From Anthopleura xanthogrammica (taxonomy: Eukaryota; Cnidaria; Anthozoa; Actiniaria; Actiniidae), in NCBI GenBank assembly GCA_964019055.1, contig OZ025211.1, forward strand, positions 12,846,400 through 12,910,399: a DNA stretch of 64,000 nucleotides, in the 5' to 3' direction. Every line of letters starts with the position of its first letter. The first letter of the stretch is position 1. This document shows positions 45,022 to 60,000 of the stretch, piece by piece. Both the position numbers and the translations under genes were made by a program. The notes beneath the pieces are model-generated. The model was not told the DNA's origin. It searched no databases and worked only from the letters and a program-made list of their open reading frames with translations.

Positions 45022-48000
45022 ATGACCTTTTTTCAGCAAAAATGCTTTTTTCTCAGCAAAACACTCTTTTTCTCACCACAAATGTGCTGTTCGCGCCCAA
45101 AATGTGCTTTTAGCAGTGAAAACGTCGTGTTATCGGCAAAAGAAAATTCTCAGCCAAAAAAAAATGTTCAGCCAAAAACACCTTTTTTCACCAAAAATCT
45201 CATTTTCTCACCAAAAACTTCATTTTATCAGCCAAAACGTCGTGTTTTCAGCCAATACGTTGTTTTCACCAGCAATAATGTCGTGTTTTTGGCAAAAAAG
45301 TCATCCCATCAGCAAAAAACCTTATTGTTAGGGTTAAAATGACCTTTTTTCAGCAAAAATGCTTTTTTCTCAGCAAAACACTCTTTTTCTCACCACAAAT
45401 GTGCTGTTCGCGCCCAAAATGTGCTTTTAGCAGTGAAAACGTCGTGTTATCGGCAAAAGAAAATTCTCAGCCAAAAAAAAATGTTCAGCAAAAAACACCT
45501 TTTTTCACCAAAAATCTCATTTTCTCACCAAAAACTTCATTTTATCAGCCAAAACGTCGTGTTTTCAGCCAATACGTAGTTTTCACCAGCAATAATGTCG
45601 TGTTTTTGGCAAAAAAGTCATCCCATCAGCAAAAAACCTCATTGTTAGGGTTAAAATGACCTTTTTTCAGCAAAAATGCTTTTTTCTCAGCAAAACACTC
45701 TTTTTCTCACCACAAATGTGCTGTTCGCGCCCAAAATGTGCTTTTAGCAGTGAAAACGTCCTGTTATCGGCAAAAGAAAATTCTCAGCCAAAAAAAAATG
45801 TTCAGCAAAAAACACCTTTTTTCAGCAAAAATCTCATTTTCTCACCAAAAACTTCATTTTATCAGCCAAAACGTCGTGTTTTTAGACAATGCGTTGTTTT
45901 CACCAGCAATAATGTCGTGTTTTTGGCAAAAAAGTCATCCCATCAGCAAAAAACCTCATTGTTAGGGTTAAAATGACCTATTTTCAGCAAAAATGCTTTT
46001 TTCTCAGCAAAACACTCTTTTTCTCACCACAAATGTGCTGTTCGCGCCCAAAATGTGCTTTTAGCAGTGAAAACGTCGTGTTATCGGCAAAAGAAAATTC
46101 TCAGCCAAAAAAAAATGTTCAGCCAAAAACACCTTTTTTCACCAAAAATCTCATTTTCTCACCAAAAACTTCATTTTATCAGCCAAAACGTCGTGTTTTC
46201 AGCCAATACGTTGTTTTCACCAGCAATAATGTCGTGTTTTTGGCAAAAAAGTCATCCCATCAGCAAAAAACCTCATTGTTAGGGTTAAAATGACCTTTTT
46301 TCAGCAAAAATGCTTTTTTCTCAGCAAAACACTCTTTTTCTCACCACAAATGTGCTGTTCGCGCCCAAAATGTGCTTTTAGCAGTGAAAACGTCGTGTTA
46401 TCGGCAAAAGAAAATTCTCAGCCAAAAAAAAAATGTTCAGCAAAAAACACCTTTTTTCACCAAAAATCTCATTTTCTCACCAAAAACTTCATTTTATCAG
46501 CCAAAACGTCGTGTTTTCAGCCAATACGTTGTTTTCACCAGCAATAATGTCGTGTTTTTGGCAAAAAAGTCATCCCATCAGCAAAAAACCTCATTGTTAG
46601 GGTTAAAATGACCTTTTTTCAGCAAAAATGCTTTTTTCTCAGCAAAACACTCTTTTTCTCACCACAAATGTGCTGTTCGCGCCCAAAATGTGCTTTTAGC
46701 AGTGAAAACGTCGTGTTATCCCCAAAAGAAAATTCTCAGTCAAAAAAAAATGTTTAGCCTTAAACACCTTTTTTCACCAAAAATCTCATTTTCTCACCAA
46801 AAACTTCATTTTATCAGCCAAAACGTCGTGTTTTCAGCCAATACGTTGTTTTCACCAGCAATAATGTCGTGTTTTTGGCAAAAAAGTCATCCCATCAGCA
46901 AAAAACCTCATTGTTAGGGTTAAAATGACCTTTTTTCAGCAAAAATGCTTTTTTCTCAGCAAAACACTCTTTTTCTCACCACAAATGTGCTGTTCGCGCC
47001 CAAAATGTGCTTTTAGCAGTGAAAACGTCGTGTTATCGGCAAAAGAAAATTCTCAGCCAAAAAAAAATGTTCAGCCAAAAACACCTTTTTTCAGCAAAAA
47101 TCTCATTTTCTCACCAAAAACTTCATTTTATCAGCCAAAACGTCGTGTTTTCAGCCAATACGTTGTTTTCACCAGCAATAATGTCGTGTTTTTGGCAAAA
47201 AAGTCATCCCATCAGCAAAAAACCTCATTGTTAGGGTTAAAATGACCTTTTTTCAGCAAAAATGCTTTTTTCTCAGCAAAACACTCTTTTTCTCACCACA
47301 AATGTGCTGTTCGCGCCCAAAATGTGCTTTTAGCAGTGAAAACGTCGTGTTATCGGCAAAAGAAAATTCTCAGCCAAAAAAAAATGTTCAGCCAAAAACA
47401 CCTTTTTTCACCAAAAATCTCATTTTCTCACCAAAAACTTCATTTTATCAGCCAAAACGTCGTGTTTTCAGCCAATACGTTGTTTTCACCAGCAATAATG
47501 TCGTGTTTTTGGCAAAAAAGTCATCCCATCAGCAAAAAACCTCATTGTTAGGGTTAAAATGACCTTTTTTCAGCAAAAATGCTTTTTTCTCAGCAAAACA
47601 CTCTTTTTCTCACCACAAATGTGCTGTTCGCGCCCAAAATGTGCTTTTAGCAGTGAAAACGTCGTGTTATCGGCAAAAGAAAATTCTCACCCAAAACAAA
47701 ATGTTCAGCAAAAAACCCCTTTTTTCACCAAAAATCTCATTTTCTCACCAAAAACTTCATTTTATCAGCCAAAACGTCGTGTTTTCAGCCAATACGTTGT
47801 TTTCACCAGCAATAATGTCGTGTTTTTGGCAAAAAAGTCATCCCATCAGCAAAAAACCTCATTGTTAGGGTTAAAATGACCTTTTTTCAGCAAAAATGCT
47901 TTTTTCTCAGCAAAACACTCTTTTTCTCACCACAAATGTGCTGTTCGCGCCCAAAATGTGCTTTTAGCAGTGAAAACGTCGTGTTATCGGCAAAAGAAAA

Positions 48001-51000
48001 TTCTCAGCCAAAAAAAAATGTTCAGCCAAAAACACCTTTTTTCAGCAAAAATCTCATTTTCTCACCAAAAACTTCATTTTATCAGCCAAAACGTCGTGTT
48101 TTCAGCCAATACGTTGTTTTCACCAGCAATAATGTCGTGTTTTTGGCAAAAAAGTCATCCCATCAGCAAAAAACCTCATTGTTAGGGTTAAAATGGCCTT
48201 TTTTCAGCAAAAATGCTTTTTTCTCAGCAAAACACTCTTTTTCTCACCACAAATGTGCTGTTCGCGCCCAAAATGTGCTTTTAGCAGTGAAAACGTCGTG
48301 TTATCGGCAAAAGAAAATTCTCAGCCAAAAAAAAATGTTCAGCAAAAAACCCCTTTTTTCACCAAAAATCTCATTTTCTCACCAAAAACTTCATTTTATC
48401 AGCCAAAACGTCGTGTTTTCAGCCAATACGTTGTTTTCACCAGCAATAATGTCGTGTTTTTGGCAAAAAAGTCATCCCATCAGCAAAAAACCTCATTGTT
48501 AGGGTTAAAATGACCTTTTTTCAGCAAAAATGCTTTTTTCTCAGCAAAACACTCTTTTTTTCACCACAAATGTGCTGTTCGCGCCCAAAATGTGCTTTTA
48601 ACAGTGAAAACGTCGTGTTATCGGCAAAAGAAAATTCTCAGCCAAAAAAAAATGTTCAGCCAAAAACACCTTTTTTCAGCAAAAATCTCATTTTCTCACC
48701 AAAAACTTCATTTTATCAGCCAAAACGTCGTGTTTTCAGCCAATACGTTGTTTTCACCAGCAATAATGTCGTGTTTTTGGCAAAAAAGTCATCCCATCAG
48801 CAAAAAACCTCATTGTTAGGGTTAAAATGACCTTTTTTCAGCAAAAATGCTTTTTTCTCAGCAAAACACTCTTTTTCTCACCACAAATGTGCTGTTCGCG
48901 CCCAAAATGTGCTTTTAGCAGTGAAAACGTCGTGTTATCGGCAAAAGAAAATTCTCAGCCAAAAAAAAATGTTCAGCAAAAAACCCCTTTTTTCACCAAA
49001 AATCTCATTTTCTCACCAAAAACTTCATTTTATCAGCCAAAACGTCGTGTTTTCAGCCAATACGTTGTTTTCACCAGCAATAATGTCGTGTTTTTGGCAA
49101 AAAAGTCATCCCATCAGCAAAAAACCTCATTGTTAGGGTTAAAATGACCTTTTTTCAGCAAAAATGCTTTTTTCTCAGCAAAACACTCTTTTTTTCACCA
49201 CAAATGTGCTGTTCGCGCCCAAAATGTGCTTTTAACAGTGAAAACGTCGTGTTATCGGCAAAAGAAAATTCTCAGCCAAAAAAAAATGTTCAGCCAAAAA
49301 CACCTTTTTTCAGCAAAAATCTCATTTTCTCACCAAAAACTTCATTTTATCAGCCAAAACGTCGTGTTTTCAGCCAATACGTTGTTTTCACCAGCAATAA
49401 TGTCGTGTTTTTGGCAAAAAAGTCATCCCATCAGCAAAAAACCTCATTGTTAGGGTTAAAATGACCTTTTTTCAGCAAAAATGCTTTTTTCTCAGCAAAA
49501 CACTCTTTTTCTCACCACAAATGTGCTGTTCGTGCCCAAAATGTGCTTTTAGCAGTGAAAACGTCGTGTTATCGGCAAAAGAAAATTCTCAGCCAAAAAA
49601 AAATGTTCAGCCAAAAAACCCCTTTTTTCACCAAAAATCTCATTTTCTCACCAAAAACTTCATTTTATCAGCCAAAACGTCGTGTTTTCAGCCAATACGT
49701 TGTTTTCACCAGCAATAATGTCGTGTTTTTGGCAAAAAAGTCATCCCATCAGCAAAAAACCTCATTGTTAGGGTTAAAATGACCTTTTTTCAGCAAAAAT
49801 GCTTTTTTCTCAGCAAAACACTCTTTTTCTCACCACAAATGTGCTGTTCGCGCCCAAAATGTGCTTTTAGCAGTGAAAACGTCGTGTTATCGGCAAAAGA
49901 AAATTCTCAGCCAAAAAAAAATGTTCAGCCAAAAACACCTTTTTTCACCAAAAATCTCATTTTCTCACCAAAAACTTCATTTTATCAGCCAAAACGTCGT
50001 GTTTTCAGCCAATACGTTGTTTTCACCAGCAATAATGTCGTGTTTTTGGCAAAAAAGTCATCCCATCAGCAAAAAACCTCATTGTTAGGGTTAAAATGAC
50101 CTTTTTTCAGCAAAAATGCTTTTTTCTCAGCAAAACACTCTTTTTTTCACCACAAATGTGCTGTTCGCGCCCAAAATGTGCTTTTAACAGTGAAAACGTC
50201 GTGTTATCGGCAAAAGAAAATTCTCAGCCAAAAAAAAATGTTCAGCCAAAAACACCTTTTTTCAGCAAAAATCTCATTTTCTCACCAAAAACTTCATTTT
50301 ATCAGCCAAAACGTCGTGTTTTCAGCCAATACGTTGTTTTCACCAGCAATAATGTCGTGTTTTTGGCAAAAAAGTCATCCCATCAGCAAAAAACCTCATT
50401 GTTAGGGTTAAAATGACCTTTTTTCAGCAAAAATGCTTTTTTCTCAGCAAAACACTCTTTTTCTCACCACAAATGTGCTGTTCGTGCCCAAAATGTGCTT
50501 TTAGCAGTGAAAACGTCGTGTTATCGGCAAAAGAAAATTCTCAGCCAAAAAAAAATGTTCAGCCAAAAAACCCCTTTTTTCACCAAAAATCTCATTTTCT
50601 CACCAAAAACTTCATTTTATCAGCCAAAACGTCGTGTTTTCAGCCAATACGTTGTTTTCACCAGCAATAATGTCGTGTTTTTGGCAAAAAAGTCATCCCA
50701 TCAGCAAAAAACCTCATTGTTAGGGTTAAAATGACCTTTTTTCAGCAAAAATGCTTTTTTCTCAGCAAAACACTCTTTTTCTCACCACAAATGTGCTGTT
50801 CGCGCCCAAAATGTGCTTTTACCAGTGAAAACGTCGTGTTATCGGCAAAAGAAAATTCTCAGCCAAAAAAAAATGTTCAGCAAAAAACACCTTTTTTCAC
50901 CAAAAATCTCATTTTCTCACCAAAAACTTCATTTTATCAGCCAAAACGTCGTGTTTTCAGCCAATACGTTGTTTTCACCAGCAATAATGTCGTGTTTTTG

Positions 51001-54000
51001 GCAAAAAAGTCATCCCATCAGCAAAAAACCTCATTGTTAGGGTTAAAATGACCTTTTTTCAGCAAAAATGCTTTTTTCTCAGCAAAACACTCTTTTTCTC
51101 ACCACAAATGTGCTGTTCGCGCCCAAAATGTGCTTTTAGCAGTGAAAACGTCGTGTTATCGGCAAAAGAAAATTCTCAGCCAAAAAAAAATGTTCAGCCA
51201 AAAACACCTTTTTTCACCAAAAATCTCATTTTCTCACCAAAAACTTCATTTTATCAGCCAAAACGTCGTGTTTTCAGCGAATACGTTGTTTTCACCAGCA
51301 ATAATGTCGTGTTTTTGGCAAAAAAGTCATCCCATCAGCAAAAAACCTCATTGTTAGGGTTAAAATGACCTTTTTTCAGCAAAAATGCTTTTTTCTCAGC
51401 AAAACACTCTTTTTCTCACCACAAATGTGCTGTTCGCGCCCAAAATGTGCTTTTAGCAGTGAAAACGTCGTGTTATCGGCAAAAGAAAATTCTCAGCCAA
51501 AAAAAAATGTTCAGCCAAAAACACCTTTTTTCAGCAAAAATCTCATTTTCTCACCAAAAACTTCATTTTATCAGCCAAAACGTCGTGTTTTCAGCCAATA
51601 CGTTGTTTTCACCAGCAATAATGTCGTGTTTTTGGCAAAAAAAGTCATCCCATCAGCAAAAAACCTCATTGTTAGGGTTAAAATGACCTTTTTTCAGCAA
51701 AACTGCTTTTTTCTCAGCAAAACACTCTTTTTCTCACCACAAATGTGCTGTTCGCGCCCAAAATGTGCTTTTAGCAGTGAAAACGTCGTGTTATCGGCAA
51801 AAGAAAATTCTCAGCCAAAAAAAAATGTTCAGCAAAAAACACCTTTTTTCACCAAAAATCTCATTTTCTCACCAAAAACTTCATTTTATCAGCCAAAACG
51901 TCGTGTTTTCAGCCAATACGTTGTTTTCACCAGCAATAATGTCGTGTTTTTGGCAAAAAAGTCATCCCATCAGCAAAAAACCTCATTGTTAGGGTTAAAA
52001 TGACCTTTTTTCAGCAAAAATGCTTTTTTCTCAGCAAAACACTCTTTTTCTCACCACAAATGTGCTGTTCGCGCCCAAAATGTGCTTTTAGCAGTGAAAA
52101 CGTCGTGTTATCGGCAAAAGAAAATTCTCAGCCAAAAAAAAATGTTCAGCCAAAAACACCTTTTTTCACCAAAAATCTCATTTTCTTACCAAAAACTTCA
52201 TTTTATCAGCCAAAACGTCGTGTTTTCAGCCAATACGTTGTTTTCACCAGCAATAATGTCGTGTTTTTGGCAAAAAAGTCATCCCATCAGCAAAAAACCT
52301 CATTGTTAGGGTTAAAATGACCTTTTTTCAGCAAAAATGCTTTTTTCTCAGCAAAACACTCTTTTTCTCACCACAAATGTGCTGTTCGCGCCCAAAATGT
52401 GCTTTTAGCAGTGAAAACGTCGTGTTATCGGCAAAAGAAAATTCTCAGCCAAAAAAAAATGTTCAGCCAAAAACACCTTTTTTCACCAAAAATCTCATTT
52501 TCTCACCAAAAACTTCATTTTATCAGCCAAAACGTCGTGTTTTCAGCCAATACGTTGTTTTCACCAGCAATAATGTCGTGTTTTTGGCAAAAAAGTCATC
52601 CCATCAGCAAAAAACCTCATTGTTAGGGTTAAAATGACCTTTTTTCAGCAAAAATGCTTTTTTCTCAGCAAAACACTCTTTTTCTCACCACAAATGTGCT
52701 GTTCGCGCCCAAAATGTGCTTTTAGCAGTGAAAACGTCGTGTTATCGGCAAAAGAAAATTCTCAGCCAAAAAAAAATGTTCAGCCAAAAACACCTTTTTT
52801 CACCAAAAATCTCATTTTCTCACCAAAAACTTCATTTTATCAGCCAAAACGTCGTGTTTTCAGCCAATACGTTGTTTTCACCAGCAATAATGTCGTGTTT
52901 TTGGCAAAAAAGTCATCCCATCAGCAAAAAACCTCATTGTTAGGGTTAAAATGACCTTTTTTCAGCAAAAATGCTTTTTTCTCAGCAAAACACTCTTTTT
53001 CTCACCACAAATGTGCTGTTCGCGCCCAAAATGTGCTTTTAGCAGTGAAAACGTCGTGTTATCGGCAAAAGAAAATTCTCAGCCAAAAAAAAATGTTCAG
53101 CCAAAAACACCTTTTTTCACCAAAAATCTCATTTTCTCACCAAAAACTTCATTTTATCAGCCAAAACGTCGTGTTTTCAGCCAATACGTTGTTTTCACCA
53201 GCAATAACGTCGTGTTTTTGGCAAAAAAGTCATCCCATCAGCAAAAAACCTCATTGTTAGGGTTAAAATGACCTTTTTTCAGCAAAAATGCTTTTTTCTC
53301 AGCAAAACACTCTTTTTCTCACCACAAATGTGCTGTTCGCGCCCAAAATGTGCTTTTAGCAGTGAAAACGTCGTGTTATCGGCAAAAGAAAATTCTCAGC
53401 CAAAAAAAAATGTTCAGCAAAAAACACCTTTTTTCACCAAAAATCTCATTTTCTCACCAAAAACTTCATTTTATCAGCCAAAACGTCGTGTTTTCAGCCA
53501 ATGCGTTGTTTTCACCAGCAATAATGTCGTGTTTTTGGCAAAAAAGTCATCCCATCAGCAAAAAACCTCATTGTTAGGGTTAAAATGACCTTTTTTCAGC
53601 AAAAATGCTTTTTTCTCAGCAAAACACTCTTTTTCTCACCACAAATGTGCTGTTCGCGCCCAAAATGTGCTTTTAGCAGTGAAAACGTCGTGTTATCGGC
53701 AAAAGAAAATTCTCAGCCAAAAAAAAATGTTCAGCCAAAAACACCTTTTTTCACCAAAAATCTCATTTTCTCACCAAAAACTTCATTTTATCAGCCAAAA
53801 CGTCGTGTTTTCAGCCAATGCGTTGTTTTCACCAGCAATAATGTCGTGTTTTTGGCAAAAAAGTCATCCCATCAGCAAAAAACCTCATTGTTAGGGTTAA
53901 AATGACCTTTTTTCAGCAAAAATGCTTTTTTCTCAGCAAAACACTCTTTTTCTCACCACAAATGTGCTGTTCGCGCCCAAAATGTGCTTTTAGCAGTGAA

Positions 54001-57000
54001 AACGTCGTGTTATCGGCAAAAGAAAATTCTCAGCCAAAAAAAAATGTTCAGCCAAAAACACCTTTTTTCACCAAAAATCTCATTTTCTCACCAAAAACTT
54101 CATTTTATCAGCCAAAACGTCGTGTTTTCAGCCAATACGTTGTTTTCACCAGCAATAATGTCGTGTTTTTGGCAAAAAAGTCATCCCATCAGCAAAAAAC
54201 CTCATTGTTAGGGTTAAAATGACCTTTTTTTCAGCAAAAATGCTTTTTTCTCAGCAAAACACTCTTTTTCTCACCACAAATGTGCTGTTCGCGCCCAAAA
54301 TGTGCTTTTAGCAGTGAAAACGTCGTGTTATCGGCAAAAGAAAATTCTCAGCCAAAAAAAAATGTTCAGCCAAAAACACCTTTTTTCACCAAAAATCTCA
54401 TTTTCTCACCAAAAACTTCATTTTATCAGCCAAAACGTCGTGTTTTCAGCCAATACGTTGTTTTCACCAGCAATAATGTCGTGTTTTTGGCAAAAAAGTC
54501 ATCCCATCAGCAAAAAACCTCATTGTTAGGGTTAAAATGACCTTTTTTTCAGCAAAAATGCTTTTTTCTCAGCAAAACACTCTTTTTCTCACCACAAATG
54601 TGCTGTTCGCGCCCAAAATGTGCTTTTAGCAGTGAAAACGTCGTGTTATCGGCAAAAGAAAATTCTCAGTTAAAAAAAAATGTTCAGCCAAAAACACCTT
54701 TTTTCACCAAAAATCTCATTTTCTCACCAAAAACTTCATTTTATCAGCCAAAACGTCGTGTTTTCAGCCAATACGTTTTCACCAGCAATAATGTCGTGTT
54801 TTTGGCAAAAAAGTCATCCCATCAGCAAAAAACCTCATTGTTAGGGTTAAAATGACCTTTTTTTCAGCAAAAATGCTTTTTTCTCAGCAAAACACTCTTT
54901 TTCTCACCACAAATGTGCTGTTCGCGCCCAAAATGTGCTTTTTGCAGTGAAAACGTCGTGTTATCGGCAAAAGAAAATTCTCAGCCAAAAAAAAATGTTC
55001 AGCCAAAAACACCTTTTTTCACCAAAAATCTCATTTTCTCACCAAAAACTTCATTTTATCAGCCAAAACGTCGTGTTTTCAGCCAATACGTTGTTTTCAC
55101 CAGCAATAATGTCGTGTTTTTGGCAAAAAAGTCATCCCATCAGCAAAAAACCTCATTGTTAGGGTTAAAATGACCTTTTTTCAGCAAAAATGCTTTTTTC
55201 TCAGCAAAACACTCTTTTTCTCACCACAAATGTGCTGTTCGCGCCCAAAATGTGCTTTTTGCAGTGAAAACGTCGTGTTATCGGCAAAAGAAAATTCTCA
55301 GCCAAAAAAAAATGTTCAGCCAAAAACACCTTTTTTCACCAAAAATCTCATTTTCTCACCAAAAACTTCATTTTATCAGCCAAAACGTCGTGTTTTCAGC
55401 CAATACGTTGTTTTCACGTACCAGCAATAATGTCGTGTTTTTGGCAAAAAAGTCATCCCATCAGCAAAAAACCTCATTGTTAGGGTTAAAATGACCTTTT
55501 TTTCAGCAAAAATGCTTTTTTCTCAGCAAAACACTCTTTTTCTCACCACAAATGTGCTGTTCGCGCCCAAAATGTGCTTTTAGCAGTGAAAACGTCGTGT
55601 TATCGGCAAAAGAAAATTCTCAGCCAAAAAAAAATGTTCAGCCAAAAACCCCTTTTTTCACCAAAAATCTCATTTTCTCACCAAAAACTTCATTTTATCA
55701 GCCAAAACGTCGTGTTTTCAGCCAATACGTTGTTTTCACCAGCAATAATGTCGTGTTTTTGGCAAAAAAGTCATCCCATCAGCAAAAAACCTCATTGTTA
55801 GGGTTAAAATGACCTTTGTTCAGCAAAAATGCTTTTTTCTCAGCAAAACACTCTTTTTCTCACCACAAATGTGCTGTTCGCGCCCAAAATGTGCTTTTAG
55901 CAGTGAAAACGTCGTGTTATCGGCAAAAGAAAATTCTCAGCCAAAAAAAAATGTTCAGCAAAAAACACCTTATTTCACCAAAAATCTCATTTTCTCACCA
56001 AAAACTTCATTTTATCAGCCAAAACGTCGTGTTTTCAGCCAATACGTTGTTTTCACCAGCAATAATGTCGTGTTTTTGGCAAAAAAGTCATCCCATCAGC
56101 AAAAAACCTCATTGTTAGGGTTAAAATGACCTTTTTTCAGCAAAAATGCTTTTTTCTCAGCAAAACACTCTTTTTTTCACCACAAATGTGCTGTTCGCGC
56201 CCAAAATGTGCTTTTAGCAGTGAAAACGTCGTGTTATCGGCAAAAGAAAATTCTCAGCCAAAAAAAAATGTTCAGCAAAAAACACCTTTTTTCACCAAAA
56301 ATCTCATTTTCTGACCAAAAACTTCATTGTATCAGCCAAAACGTCGTGTTTTCAGCCAATACGTTGTTTTCACCAGCAATAATGTCGTGTTTTTGCCAAA
56401 AAAATCATCCCATCAGCAAAAAAACCTCATTGTTAGGGTTAAAATGACCTTTTTTCAGCAAAAATGCTTTTTTTCTCAGCAAAACACTCTTTTTCTCACC
56501 ACAAATGTGCTGTTCGCGCCCAAAATGTGCTTTTAGCAGTGAAAACGTCGTGTTATCGGCAAAAGAAAATTCTCAGGCAAAAAAAAATGTTCAGCAAAAA
56601 ACACCTTTTTTCACCAAAAATCTCATTTTCTCACCAAAAACTTCATTTTATCAGCCAAAACGTCGTGTTTTCAGCCAATACGTTGTTTTCACCAGCAATA
56701 ATGTCGTGTTTTTGGCAGAAAAAAGTCATCCCATCAGCAAAAAACCTCATTGTTAAGGTTAAAATGACCTTTTTTCAGCAAAAATGCTTTTTTCTCAGCA
56801 AAACACTCTTTTTCTCACCACAAATGTGCTGTTCGCGCCCAAAATGTGCTTTTAGCAGTGAAAACGTCGTGTTATCGGCAAAAGAAAATTCTCAGCCAAA
56901 AAAAAATGTTCAGCCAAAAACACCTTTTTATACCAAAAATCTCATTTTCTCACCAAAAACTTCATTTTATCAGCCAAAACGTCGTGTTTTCAGCCAATAC

Positions 57001-60000
57001 GTTGTTTTCACCAGCAATAATGTCGTGTTTTTGGCAAAAAAGTCATCCCATCAGCAAAAAACCTCATTGTTAGGGTTAAAATGACCTTTTTTCAGCAAAA
57101 ATGCTTTTTTCTCAGCAAAACACTCTTTTTCTCACCACAAATGTGCTGTTCGCGCCCAAAATGTGCTTTTAGCAGTGAAAACGTCGTGTTATCGGCAAAA
57201 GAAAATTCTCAGGCAAAAAAAAATGTTCAGCAAAAAACACCTTTTTTCACCAAAAATCTCATTTTCTCACCAAAAACTTCATTTTATCAGCCAAAACGTC
57301 GTGTTTTCAGCCAATACGTTGTTTTCACCAGCAATAATGTCGTGTTTTTGGCAGAAAAAAGTCATCCCATCAGCAAAAAACCTCATTGTTAAGGTTAAAA
57401 TGACCTTTTTTCAGCAAAACTGCTTTTTTCTCAGCAAAACACTCTTTTTTTCACCACAAATGTGCTGTTCGCGCCCAAAATGTGCTTTTAGCAGTGAAAA
57501 CGTCGTGTTATCGGCAAAAGAAAATTCTCAGCCAAAAAAAAATGTTCAGCAAAAAACACCTTTTTTCACCAAAAATCTCATTTTCTCACCAAAAACTTCA
57601 TTTTATCAGCCAAAACGTCGTGTTTTCAGCCAATACGTTGTTTTCACCAGCAATAATGTCGTGTTTTTGGCAAAAAAGTCATCCCATCAGCAAAAAACCT
57701 CATTGTTAGGGTTAAAATGACCTTTTTTCAGCAAAACTGCTTTTTTCTCAGCAAAACACTCTTTTTTTCACCACAAATGTGCTGTTCGCGCCCAAAATGT
57801 GCTTTTAGCAGTGAAAACGTCGTGTTATCGGCAAAAGAAAATTCTCAGCCAAAAAAAAATGTTCAGCAAAAAACACCTTTTTTCACCAAAAATCTCATTT
57901 TCTCACCAAAAACTTCATTTTATCAGCCAAAACGTCGTGTTTTCAGCCAATACGTTGTTTTCACCAGCAATAATGTCGTGTTTTTGGCAAAAAAGTCATC
58001 CCATCAGCAAAAAACCTCATTGTTAGGGTTAAAATGACCTTTTTTCAGCAAAAATGCTTTTTTCTCAGCAAAACACTCTTTTTCTCACCACAAATGTGCT
58101 GTTCGCGCCCAAAATGTGCTTTTAGCAGTGAAAACGTCGTGTTATCGGCAAAAGAAAATTCTCAGCCAAAAAAAAATGTTCAGCCAAAAACACCTTTTTT
58201 CACCAAAAATCTCATTTTCTCACCAAAAACTTCATTTTATCAGCCAAAACGTCGTGTTTTCAGCCAATACGTTGTTTTCACCAGCAATAATGTCGTGTTT
58301 TTGGCAAAAAAGTCATCCCATCAGCAAAAAACCTCATTGTTAGGGTTAAAATGACCTTTTCTCAGCAAAAATGCTTTGTTCTCAGCAAAACACTCTTTTT
58401 CTCACCACAAATGTGCTGTTCGCGCCCAAAATGTGCTTTTAGCAGTGAAAACGTCGTGTTATCGGCAAAAGAAAATTCTCAGCCAAAAAAAAATGTTCAG
58501 CAAAAAACCCCTTTTTTCACCAAAAATCTCATTTTCTCACCAAAAACTTCATTTTATCAGCCAAAACGTCGTGTTTTCAGCCAATACGTTGTTTTCACCA
58601 GCAATAATGTCGTGTTTTTGGCAAAAAAGTCATCCTATCAGCAAAAAACCTCATTGTTAGGGTTAAAATGACCTTTTTTCAGCAAAAATGCTTTTTTCTC
58701 AGCAAAACACTCTTTTTCTCACCACAAATGTGCTGTTCGCGCCCAAAATGTGCTTTTAGCAGTGAAAACGTCGTGTTATCGGCAAAAGAAAATTCTCAGC
58801 TAAAAAAAAATGTTTCGCAAAAAACACCTTTTTTCACCAAAAATCTCATTTTCTCACCAAAAACTTCATTTTATCAGCCAAAACGTCGTGTTTTCAGCCA
58901 ATACGTTGTTTTCACCAGCAATAATGTCGTGTTTTTGGCAGAAAAAAGTCATCCCATCAGCAAAAAACCTCATTGTTAAGGTTAAAATGACCTTTTTTCA
59001 GCAAAAATGCTTTTTTCTCAGCAAAACACTCTTTTTCTCACCACAAATGTGCTGTTCGCGCCCAAAATGTGCTTTTAGCAGTGAAAACGTCGTGTTATCG
59101 GCAAAAGAAAATTCTCAGCCAAAAAAAAATGTTCAGCCAAAAACACCTTTTTATACCAAAAATCTCATTTTCTCACCAAAAACTTCATTTTATAAGCCAA
59201 AACGTCGTGTTTTCAGCCAATACGTTGTTTTCACCAGCAATAATGTCGTGTTTTTGGCAAAAAAGTCATCCCATCAGCAAAAAACCTCATTGTTAGGGTT
59301 AAAATGACCTTTTTTCAGCAAAAATGCTTTTTTCTCAGCAAAACACTCTTTTTCTCACCACAAATGTGCTGTTCGCGCCCAAAATGTGCTTTTAGCAGTG
59401 AAAACGTCGTGTTATCGGCTAAAGAAAATTCTCAGCCAAAAAAAAATGTTCAGCAAAAAACACCTTTTTTCACCAAAAATCTCATTTTCTCACCAAAAAC
59501 TTCATTTTATCAGCCAAAACGTCGTGTTTTCAGCGAATACGTTGTTTTCACCAGCAATAATGTCGTGTTTTTGGCAAAAAAGTCATCCCATCAGCAAAAA
59601 ACCTCATTGTTAGGGTTAAAATGACCTTTTTTCAGCAAAAATGCTTTTTTCTCAGCAAAACACTCTTTTTCTCACCACAAATGTGCTGTTCGCGCCCAAA
59701 ATGTGCTTTTAGCAGTGAAAACGTCGTGTTATCGGCAAAAGAAAATTCTCAGCCAATAAAAAATTGTCACCAAAAACACCTTTTTTCACCAAAAATCTCA
59801 TTTTCTGACCAAAAACTTCATTTTATCAGCCAAAACGTCGTGTTTTCAGCCAATACGTTGTTTTCACCAGCAATAATGTCGTGTTTTTGGCAAAAAAGTC
59901 ATCCCATCAGCAAAAAAACCTCATTGTTAGGGTTAAAATGACCTTTTTTCAGCAAAAATGCTTTTTTCTCAGCAAAACACTCTTTTTCTCACCACAAATG

